From assembly GCA_038049695.1 (NCBI GenBank), contig CP142456.1, positions 24,353,001-24,417,000 of the forward strand: a stretch of 64,000 nucleotides of DNA, given 5' to 3'. A program made the position numbers and the translations under genes. Source of the DNA: Cinnamomum chago (lineage: Eukaryota > Streptophyta > Magnoliopsida > Laurales > Lauraceae). Under the pieces are notes generated by a model. It saw only the letters and a program-made list of their open reading frames with translations. It was not told where the DNA came from and searched no databases. Positions 54,811 through 64,000 of the stretch are shown piece by piece (within the stretch, counting starts at the first letter, position 1; every line of letters begins with the position of its first letter).

Positions 54811-57800
54811 TTAGCATGCTTTACCCTTCACGCAGTGCAGGGCGCCCCCGAATTGCGTGAGCCGGACCACGGCTGAGGCAGAGAAGGCGGTGAGCATGTC
54901 CTTCTGGGACCCGGCCTTCTTGTTGAAGGGCGGCCCAGATTCGACGAAGAAGGCCCCATTCATCAATAGATCTCCTTCGGATCTCCATTGCCAGTGCTTC
55001 CACTCAGATTCCTCACCAAAGTCCCTCTTGGTCACCTACCACACAGCAAATGGTCGTGATTACATATCAATATGTATATGTAATTTCTAGGTCTCGATCG
55101 AACGGTTATGATTGTCTTATTTCTGCAGCTTGACATTGTAGGCTATGTATAATTTGATCATAAGTTTCTTCGTTGTCTTTCTGTCCATACTTCAAATTTC
55201 AATCTCATTTGTATTAGTTGAAACTCATTTTACAATGGAACTAGTCGGATATGTTCTGGGTCAGGTCCTTGGTGTGTCCAACTTGAACCCATGGAAGCCG
55301 GTTGAACTCCTACCGGATCATTTACCTGACTGTTAGAAATTCTAGATATAACCAACCACCTCTATCTTTCTATCAACTATGTCCACAAATAACCATCTGC
55401 CTTTTTATTTTATACAAGTATAAACATCTACTAATCTGAGAATCTCAATCAGCCACCTTAAAGCCTCAATTAGAGGCTGGTCTTCGATCCATTGATGAAA
55501 CCCAATGTATCTTTTCAAGAAGGGATGAACTTAGCTCTGACAAACTCATGGTGTTACCCTGGTTGACTTTACTCAGGTTTAATGCTCTTTCCAAGTTAAA
55601 TCTGAGTTCGATTTGAACAATGTTAGATCTAAGAAAATCTCCATTCTTTCCGACAAGGTAAATCATCAATCGGTTGAAAATTTGCCTTTGATTGCTGCTC
55701 AAGGTGGTTGACTGAGATTTTCTAATAGATGTGGTTGATCGTACAGTAATGGATGTTTTTGTTCATTAATGTGTGTATAGAATTGAGGATTGATTATGTA
55801 AAAGGTTACACTTATTTGATGAGGTTAACTGAGCTCAAGTAAAATCTGTGCACATGGGGCCACCTTCAAAAGATCTGAACCAATCGCATGATCTTCTATC
55901 CCATTTCTGCTCCAGTGAACTTATACTGGGAGATATTCACCCCTGAATGTGGAAAACAAATGACTAAACTAATAATTATCAGCTTTTAGTAAATCATAAT
56001 TTTTCATACATTAGGGCTTACTTCAGGGTTCGAAAACTTTAGTATGATGTACAGTTGGTTCATTTCTCTAATATATAATTAATAGTTGATTGCCATTTTT
56101 AAATGCTTCCGTTCATAAATTCTTTTTTTGCATAGTGGAGCAAAATTCTGTGGTCCTAGAAAACAATAGATGACGATTTGAATGGACAATTAAGATGTGC
56201 ATAGATTTGAGTTTTTCAAAATTGAGTTGTAAGATTCAATTACATATTTTATGACCCAACAGCCTCCCCAAACTAATAGTGATGGCTGAAATGAAACTTA
56301 GACCAATATACACATGAGGCGCATGCATCTTTTGAAGGGATTATATCTTCAGAAGATGAGCAAAGAGAATGACACTATCAATAAAATTAATCTTATCAAA
56401 TCATACCTCTCTGTACAACTCGAACTCTTATAACTCATTTAACGTTATACCATCACTCATATAATGAATTGGGTAAGAGGTACCTCTTAGCCGAACATGA
56501 CCTTGTGGAGAGTTATAATATATTAGAATGATATTTATTTCAATTATATTGGTAGACCCGATACTACTTTTATTTATTTTTCTTCTCATCTGCCATTTAA
56601 GTGCATGCCTCGTACTTAGACACGCACTTCACTGCACTAAGTCCTCAAACAGATAAGGAACAACTTGGGACGACCCAGACCAGTTTATTAATCAGATCAT
56701 AAAATGGTCATATCCTCTAATATTGTGGGTAATGGTGTGATCCCATCCGCATCATTCAAGGTGATCACTGCTTTATGTACGTGGTGTATGTGTATATATA
56801 TATAGGGCCTACCTCCTTGCAAAATCTTAGATTGGGAGCGTTGAACCGGTTGCCTTGGCTTAAGATGGTTGGATGTGCGCTACCTCCCACAGCATACATG
56901 AGCCAACGACTGTAGTGATTGTTGACCACATGGCAGAATCCAAAACGGCACCTGATGAACAGATAAGAGAAGGATCAAAAATCTCATCCGTGGCTGTGAT
57001 TGGCCCAATAAGGATGGTGGGTGGGCCCCATATTTCCTCACCTGGGCAACCTTTGCACAAGGCCTCTTCCAAAGTGGTTGAATGCGAGGGTGATTTGCAT
57101 TACTGTATCGTTAGTGCTATGGTCATTTGCTCCAAACAACAGCGCCTGCAGGGATCATCCATCTGGCCATGATTAGCAAATTAAACACAGTTTTAAAAGC
57201 ATCTCAATGAGTATGGGATCCACTGATAAAATATTAGATTTTATAAAAATGATGTCCATCCAATGTCATTGATAATTCTGATAGTTTATTTTGTGTGGAA
57301 TAAGCCGAGCTTGTATTGGGCCATTCTTGGCCTGCAACCAGACTCAAATATAGCCTCATTATTTGAAATGAATTGGGCTTCGCCCAAGCTTATAAATAGT
57401 GGGTAAGGTTAAGCAAGTTGATGTGGGCTCAGGTTGACCTGCATACAGTGTGGGTTGGAGTTATGTGCCGTGCTTCAAAAACAATTTGATGACGGGTTTG
57501 GTGATATAGATTCATATTCGTTGATATTTCATTTATCATTTAAGAAAAAAATTATTTATTCTTGCAGAGTTTTTTACTATTATTTAAGGGAAAACCTAAA
57601 TTTAAAAGTACCTCAATGCTTTAAGGACATAATTTTTCAAAAAATTTAATGTCAATTAAAATGCGAAAATAATAGGGGTCACTACAATGAATCCAAACCG
57701 TTCAAAATAATTACTACTCATTATTTTAGGATTGAGAGTTGTATCTCATTCTAATTAAAGTTGGGCCTAGACTGGATTGATCACATGTAACCAAACCACC

Positions 57801-60800
57801 TATGACTAATTAATGAAAATGTGCTGATTGGTTACTTGTAATTATTTAATGGGTCATGATGCCTACGGTATGCATGGATGGTTGATAACCAAATATCCAT
57901 GAATAAATGAATTCTTCTTGAATGAGTTTTTTTTTAATTTTATTCTAATAGGAGTTGGTTCTACTATAAGATATTATTAAACGTAAATACAGTGGGATCA
58001 ACTCTTATTTGAATCCAATTGATAGCCAAGATGCCCAAATAACTAGTTGTAGGGCTAGGGCCTTTTTTTTTAGGAGAAACCTCTCTTGCATGGAGAACTT
58101 CCATTTTGGAGATAAAAGGAGAGGTATGGATTTATTTACTTGAAACTGATGACTCTGCATATTTTGGCTGTTAAGCTAGTAACATCCAAAGGACTCAACT
58201 ATGAGAGAGAAGTTTGGCTAGGGGCACATTTCTTTTGAATCATATAAATTTTAATGGGATTTCTTTTCCTACTGGACACTGTATTTACCTCGTTGTGGTT
58301 TGTGAAGTGGCAGTTGGAGACGGTGATGGCCGTGGACATTTCAATAGCATCGATCATTCCATCCATGCAGTTGGCCATGGAGACATGGTCAACCCACACA
58401 TTACTCGATCCAAAGATGGAGATGCCATCCCCGTCGCTCCTGGTCCTCAGGCCAAAATGGGTAGGGGAATCCCTGATCATGCCACCGCCGCCGGCCTTGA
58501 TGTCATGTATATGGAGGCCGTGGATGATGACGTTCTTCACAAATTGGATGGTAATGCCGGCCCCATTGTGTATGTGCACCTGGTGGCCGCGCCCATCGAT
58601 GGTCTTGTTAGAATTCACCATCAGCTCCTCAGTAAGCCTGATCATCATGCTCCGAGAAAAGATGATCCACAGTGGCTCATCTTGGATAACGGCGTGGCGA
58701 AGGGTTCCTTTTTTCGGTGAGACAAGGTCATCATCAGAGGAGTCGTAAACCACGTAGATGTCCCCGTCCTTCCCGCCGGTGGTGTTCCGACCAAAGCCTA
58801 CAACGCAGTCGGCAAGCCGCTTGCGGTTGCTCTCCCAGTCCTGCTTGCATCTCCAACATTGGTCGATGGGGTTGGTTGCAACACATTTACCTCGGTTAAC
58901 TGCCAATTGCCTCCTTGATTCATTTCTGCTCAAGCTCCTACATGTATTATCCTTCATATGATCAATATAGGGTTGATTAAAAGAGCTCTATGGAAAGTTG
59001 AGAAAAGAAACTATAGAATTAGAAAAATACTTGTCAGTAGCAGTTTCTTTTTGGCAAGATCAGAGTTGAGGCAAACTATAAAATGATCACATGATCAATC
59101 TATCGGGTTGGCCAAATTGCAAAATTGTAAGTGGTGCGAACTCTCCCAATGCCAATATATCGACAGCTTGCCTTTCTATGGTTTGAATTTAAGAAAATGG
59201 GCAGCCCCACTCATTTCTTTAGATTGACCTAATGTCAATGTAGAGTATCCGGACTACTGCAAATTTTAGTTCAGATCATCACATGGTGCTGAGCATGAGA
59301 AAAATGTGATTTTAAAGTATGGGATAATGACCGTACAGCCGGTCTTAAACTTCACAATCGCCTCTGAAATGTTGGAAAAAGTGTAATTAGCACATAACTG
59401 TCTGTCTGTAGGATATCTCACATTGTAATATCCTAGGGACGTAGGATATCGCATTATGTGATGTCTTATCACCATTGGAAATCGCACGATTACCCCTTCC
59501 CGCCTAAAAGAATATCACATCCTGCACCAGTGTTTAAATCGCTGGATTTGAGACAATTCTGAGAACCTCTTATTACCTGAACACTGAGGCAAGAAGAAGG
59601 TAAAACAAAGTTTTGAATTCATGGTGAGAATGTGCTTTGTGTTTGGGCGAAAAAGGGTAATCTAGCGATATCCTATGGTTATAAGATATCACATAATGCG
59701 ATATCCTACATCTCAACGATATCACAATGTGAGATATCCTACAGATGAATAGTTCTACTATAATTACACTTTTTCCGATAGCTCTAGGGCGATTGTCAGA
59801 TTTAAGACTTGTTGAATGGTCATTAACCCTTTAAAGTAGCACACATCTTCTCTTTGTTTCTTTTGAAATCTTGAAAAGCTCCAATCTACTTTATTTTGCA
59901 AAGCCCAAAATTATATTGTCAAGTAACAGTGTTATGATTAGAAACCACGACACCATTTTTTTAAAAAAGATTTCAAACAATGTGGCCATCGGATGATCCA
60001 GAGTCTACTAATCAAAACACAATTTACCATCACAAGGCCCTTTTCTCGATGGTTTTGCTTATGATCTACCTATTTAGCTAAAAGTTTGTTCATTGTTGGC
60101 TTATTGAGTTCATATAGCTTTCTTTTGAATTTAACATTATCCGCATTTCAAAAAGAAGTTATAGGTCCCATTATTCATGAATTTTAGCAGCTCATATAAC
60201 ACATATGAAAATTTTACATGTGACTACCAATCTTTTCTAATATTATTTACGAACAACTGCTATTATTGGCGGTTGTACTTACAATTACCTATACACCCAT
60301 GGTATACCCATCAACCACTTTGACTAAAAGTGTCCTTATCCTCAAAATCAGTTTGTTGTAATAAAAATTAGTGTTGAGTTTGTAATAAAACTAGTTATTA
60401 ACCTGGTCGTTTCACCCTTGGTATACCATCCGCTCCCTGACCCAAGCAGAGAAACTATGATATCTTCGCCATAACTTTCAAACTACCCTGCTTTATTTTC
60501 AAGGTTAGACTCAACCAAAGGTAAATTGTGGGTGGTGACTTTTGTTAAAAAGTATTTTCACCCTTTCTCAGTGGCTTTATCTAAAATCAAACGTCGGAAG
60601 TGGTCAATAGACCTTTTTCTTTTTGTCTCTGACAGTCATCAAGGTGACTCACGCAACAAAAAATTAGAGACAAATTGTTTCGAAATACGAGAACGCAGGT
60701 AAGGCTTCTGTTAAAAAAAATATATTCAGTTTGATAGCAACGAAAAATGTTGTTCGATTGATTACATAAAAAGCGGAGATGAACACTTTTTACACCTGAC

Positions 60801-61652
60801 CCATCCAACGGCAAGAGCTCCAACGGAGTAAATTTTGAATGAGCGACAATTCATATGGTATTAAGCATATAGAATTTAGGGATACTGCCCCCACAACAGT
60901 TCTTAGTTTTTAGGCTGAACATTTGCCCATCAACCGGAGAAGTTTAAGTAATGAAATTGTCCGTTCGATAACTAGTGTCATATATATCGTATACATTTGT
61001 GATATCCTAATGCAGTGTGATAATGCACGTATCGCCTAAAGGGATATCTTATAGCAGTGTGATATCACATCACTTTTATACAAACAGCTCTACATAAAAT
61101 ATATAAACTTCAATTGTTCTCAGACAAGTGTCATATTTAAGCAGTTATAATATCCCTTGAATTCATCAAAGGTAGGCCTATTGTACAAATTTGAAAAACA
61201 AATCTATCATAGGTAAGCCTTAGTGCGAGGGAGTTGAATTTATTATAGGTAAGCCTATTTTACAAATTACCATAAAAATTGACTCGCTTGTCTCAATTAA
61301 ATTTATAAACTTCTTCTAATCTTTTTTTTTCCGTGGTAAAAGAAATGCTTAAAAAGATCGATGCATTAGAATATAGATGGGCAACTATGAAGCTGATGCA
61401 TGATGGTTCTTTCCCATGTGAGAGAGAGAGAGAGAGAACTCACAACTTAACCTCATGGTTGAGATGGCCCGTAACTTCCTCAGGGTTGGGGTGATAAGCT
61501 GCAAGCGCATCCTCTTTTGCCTTCTTGGCTCTCTCCTGCCACACCTCATCGAAATCTGCAATGTGGCCGTCCACTGTACTCACCACTCCAAGAATACTCA
61601 TCAACAAAAACAATAAAAATAAGAAACACGGTCTTAAGTCAATTTGTTCCAT
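54811..61652 (-). CDS. Pectate lyase (Pec_lyase_C family with N-terminal domain)
   Basis: Five exons join in frame: 61652-61452, 58951-58289, 57145-57042, 56951-56813 and 55035-54811 (1332 nt, 443 residues). All donors are GT and all acceptors AG. Exon 1 encodes a signal peptide ([21 protein letters not shown]) and the plant N-terminal domain ([24 protein letters not shown]). Exon 2 holds [47 protein letters not shown] and [19 protein letters not shown], with the Ca-binding Asp residues. Exons 3-4 give [17 protein letters not shown], including the catalytic-type RxPxxR motif, and [20 protein letters not shown]. Exon 5 gives [20 protein letters not shown] and the C-terminal Cys. Enzymes of this family cleave de-esterified pectin in the cell wall by beta-elimination. 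No break is seen, so it is probably functional. The exon 1/2 junction is the least certain; the start is the only Met with a signal peptide. Confidence 0.92.
55036..56812 (-). other. Intron 4 of the pectate lyase gene
   Basis: Donor GAG|GTAGGC and acceptor GGTAG|. About 1.8 kb, AT-rich, without a recognisable gene or transposon. Confidence 0.7.
57146..58288 (-). other. Intron 2 of the pectate lyase gene
   Basis: Donor GAG|GTAAAT and acceptor CTGCAG|. It contains the dispersed repeat at about 57280-57470 that resembles 15240-15480. No gene is inside. Confidence 0.75.
59320..59829. mobile_element. Foldback Mutator-like MITE in pectate lyase intron 1
   Basis: The outer 170-190 bases on each side are imperfect inverted repeats: GGGATAATGACC at the left and, read inverted, GGGTTAATGACC at the right, continuing through AAAAAGTGTAATTA, CTGTAGGATATCTCACATTG and ATATCGCATTATGTGAT on both arms. 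It is flanked by the 9-bp direct repeat TTTAAAGTA (59311-59319 and 59830-59838), the target size of Mutator-like elements. No transposase is present. Length is about 510 bp. Confidence 0.78.
61421..61438. repeat. (AG)n microsatellite beside the exon 1 donor
   Basis: Eight to nine AG units lie within about 13-30 bases of the exon 1 splice donor. Confidence 0.9.
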
Positions 61653-62399
61653 GGCCCTCTCCTCCCTTTTTTTTTTTCTTTTTATATTTTTTCCGTGTTT
61701 AATTTCCTCTTTGGAGTTCCTGCGAGGCCAAGTATAAAGAGCTTGTGTGTGTCAAGACCGGACCGAACGAGATACCGATTGTACCATTTAAAATAACCAC
61801 AAGGCTTGCATCGTCGGCATTATGGTCCAACCGGTGAGGGTTGCATGGAGGGAGTTATGGATGCTGCAAAATGTGGTGATTGTGTTAAATAAGAGAAATG
61901 TGAAAAAGAGGGGGATGGGAGAGAAGAAAGGAGAGCCCTTAGAGAGAGCAGATTTCTATGGCCGTGGAAGATGGTTTGATAATTTCAAACCTTGTCTTCT
62001 TTTCTAAAAGTGGGTTGGTTTGTCTTGACTTTAAGTTCCTCGTATCAGAAATCCTCTTTTACAATATTAGGAAGACAATAAGCATTTCCGTATGGGTTTG
62101 GATGGTGAAAATGGCTGCATGCATCAACTGATATAACCCTTGAGGTCCACCTTTTCCATCAAATCTACTCATTTCATACACCATCCTCTGTTTAGGCGCT
62201 GATCCAAATTTCATTTCTATCGGATATCTACCATTGGGTTGATCCAAAGGAAATCAGTTGCATAATATGGATGGCTTTGATCGCTCTATGCAAGTTAAAT
62301 TAATTGGAAGTTGTTGTTTACAATATACCAATGGCAACATAAGATCACTTTTCGTGTTTAATACATTGAGCCAGGTCCACCCACTCTTGCCTCTCTAAA
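61653..62399. other. Upstream region of the pectate lyase gene
   Basis: The 5' leader is A-rich on the minus strand (61665-61690) with an ATATAAA word that is too close to the ATG to be a normal TATA box. No clear promoter motif and no other gene can be supported up to the hAT element. Confidence 0.4.
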
Positions 62400-62407
62400 T
62401 ATACATG

Positions 62408-63356
62408 CAGGGCCGACTCGAGACAATTCGAGGCCTAAAACGGCAATCCTAAATGGGGTTTCTATGTTTTAATATTTTATTTTAAAACATCTTTCTTTTT
62501 TGTAATGCAAAATTACTAATTTAGTTTTTACATTCAAGTTTTGCTATCCTATCTTAAGTCCACCTCCAAAACCCACATGAAAATTTTAGACTCATCCCTA
62601 AAACTCACATGGAAATCTTGGGTCACAAAATCCAACTACCTATTTGGCTCCAAACCCCTCCCGCCCAAATAAAAAACTTGAGTATGCCACTGGTGGGGCT
62701 CAAAGCATTTTCACTTGCATACGATGCTCATATCCACCATGAGTCAGGACTATTCAAGATGGACTTCAGATGTGTGCCTCACGTATTGAATGTTCTAGAT
62801 GCACGGTGCTCATATGCACTGTGGGCAAGTGAATAAATCTCGGCGGGGACCCATTGTTTATCTTAAATTTTAAGATCTATTATTATGGTTGAAATCCCAA
62901 GCTATGGATCTATTACAACCACATCATGAATCAAATCTAAATGGATCCCTATTGAAATAAGATACACAAAAATAATGAGAAAGGCTCGTGAAGCAAGTTC
63001 ATGACTGAATGTATGGTTGAGATTTGATAAACATTGGCTGCTAAAAATATAATGATGTGCTAAAATCAATTGAACTTCTAGAAATATAAATATGAGGTGA
63101 AGATTTGAAAATATAATAGGCCATAAATGACACTTTAAGGTCAAATGAAAAATCTTGGTCATATCTTTTCAAGAGAGTTATTGTGGGGCCTTATATTTTG
63201 GATTTTGGGGAGAAAAAAAAAAGGGACGGCGGTTGACAAGTTTGTTTTTTTAGAATTTCAAAAGATATCGGATTTTATTATGGGGCCTTATTTTTTGCCT
63301 AATTTTTTGAGGCCTAAAGCAATGGCTTTGTTGGCCTTATGGTACAGCCGGCCCTA
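62408..63356. mobile_element. Non-autonomous hAT-like transposon
   Basis: The left end is CAGGGCCGACTCGAG and the inverted right end TAGGGCCGGCTGTAC, the CAGGGCCG type of hAT terminus. Flanks are TATACATG (62400-62407) and TATACAAG (63357-63364), an 8-bp duplication with one difference, as expected for hAT. Subterminal GAGGCCTAAA words occur at both ends (about 62433 and 63310). No transposase is encoded in its 949 bp. Confidence 0.78.
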
Positions 63357-63469
63357 TATACAAGGCCCACCATAGTATTAAAACTCATTTTCAACTCACC
63401 CGAGTGAACATGATTTAGTAAGTCACCAAGTCAAATAAGTCAATGAGTTTGACCGAGTACTCACTCAAG

Positions 63470-63735
63470 ATTTATTTTTATTTTTTTTCTAAACCCAGCC
63501 AAGGGGCTAGGTCCCAAGAGAGAGCCCCGCATACACACGTTAAGACAGCCCGTACAAGCGGAAAGAAGGCCCACACAATTGGGAAAGAAGCTCATATAAG
63601 TAAGAAGATGGCCCACACAAGTGGAAAGAGGCGGCGCACCCAGGATTCGAACCCTAGGCACCTAGGTGAGAGTTGCCGCCACTTACCGAGCAAGATAAAA
63701 CTCCTCAGCTTGATGACCTCCGGAGTTGGGTTGAA
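63470..63735 (-). mobile_element. tRNA-derived SINE
   Basis: On the minus strand a box A-like TGCTCGGTAAGTGG (about 63685-63700) is followed about 40 bases later by a perfect box B GGTTCGAATCC (about 63643-63653), the internal promoter of RNA polymerase III. The body ends CTTGGCTGGGTTTAG and an A-rich tail GAAAAAAAATAAAAATAAAT near 63472. It lacks an acceptor stem and tRNA length, so it is a SINE, not a tRNA gene. The 5' end is approximate and no target duplication was confirmed. Confidence 0.7.
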
Positions 63736-64000
63736 TTGAGAGGTTTTTGAACCATGGCCCACCTAGAGACTGGGCCCATATGGCTTGGCACTGTTGAGCT
63801 ACGGGCAAGACAAAATTCCAAAACTCAAATACAATCAAACCCTTCAAAAGCCCTGCCTAGACAATTTCAGAAGGGTCGATGAATCCAATGCTCCTCTCAT
63901 GGAATATTTTCTCATAACTGCATGCACATCCGGTTAGAGCTTCTCCATTTCAAGACCCAAGCTGCACTTTGGGAGCACCTCAAATTATATACCCAAAGGT
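63736..64000. other. Intergenic end of window
   Basis: No feature is recognised in the last 265 bases. Confidence 0.4.

Larger units (their letters stand above)
58952..61451 (-). other. Intron 1 of the pectate lyase gene
   Basis: A 2.5-kb intron with donor GAG|GTTAAG (next to an AG microsatellite) and acceptor ATGAAG|. It holds the foldback MITE at 59320-59829 and a GATATC-rich stretch around 61000-61080 that looks related to that MITE. Confidence 0.7.

Noticed and set aside
58214..58961. Plus-strand ORFs of up to 168 residues
   Set aside because: Antisense shadows of pectate lyase exon 2.
60870..61150. Second Mutator-like MITE with GGGATA ends
   Set aside because: The proposed ends match over only a few bases and the flanks do not form a target duplication.
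63640..63700. tRNA gene on the minus strand
   Set aside because: Box A and box B are present but no acceptor stem, anticodon arm or proper length; a SINE head fits better.

Overview
This window is repeat-rich DNA from a flowering-plant nuclear genome. The evidence is Tat-type and copia LTR retrotransposons, CACTA (En/Spm) DNA transposons with TNP2-type transposases, a Cassandra TRIM carrying 5S rRNA sequence, hAT and Mutator-like elements, a tRNA-derived SINE and one five-exon plant pectate lyase gene. No species can be named from the sequence alone. About nine tenths is transposon-derived or intergenic. The only intact host gene I can support is the pectate lyase (54811-61652, minus).

Layout. 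1-6460: 3' part of a Tat-like LTR retrotransposon (called TAT-1 here), plus strand, with 55-bp tandem repeats, an antisense intron-bearing extra ORF and a 3' LTR; a 2.2-kb solo LTR (SOLO-A, 3421-5629) is nested in it with a perfect 5-bp target duplication. 6480-7060: decayed RNase H fragment. 8095-14159: minus-strand CACTA transposon (CACTA-1) with decayed tnpD- and tnpA-like genes. 14160-17353: intergenic sequence. 17354-20579: non-coding CACTA-2 (target duplication ATG) hosting five tandem Cassandra LTRs. 20857-50180: a 29.3-kb CACTA-3 with perfect 27-bp terminal repeats. It is itself split by SOLO-B (21345-23549, same family as SOLO-A but inverted, perfect 5-bp duplication) and by an 18.7-kb minus-strand Tat-type retrotransposon (TAT-2, 25812-44465) sitting in the transposase gene. 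CACTA-3 lies in GA-rich tandem repeats of yet another CACTA-like element (CACTA-4) whose right end is at 50858; that element abuts a truncated copia retrotransposon (COPIA-1, to about 53330). 53330-64000: pectate lyase gene with a foldback Mutator-like MITE in intron 1, a 98-bp CACTA-like MITE near its 3' end, a 949-bp hAT element and a SINE.

How parts work together. Both Tat-type elements have the same plan: gag-pol on one strand, a block of short tandem repeats, then an extra ORF on the opposite strand with its own TATA box and introns, then the LTR. TAT-2 lacks protease and the catalytic half of reverse transcriptase, so it cannot move unaided. Both CACTA transposons keep the order Transpos_assoc / TNP2 / DUF4218 / DUF4216 followed by a TnpA (Transposase_24) gene, but all four genes carry stops, frameshifts or insertions. 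The insertion order in the middle reads, from oldest to youngest: copia, CACTA-4, CACTA-3, then SOLO-B and TAT-2. Positions of LTR ends not backed by a target duplication, and exon borders in decayed genes, are inferred.
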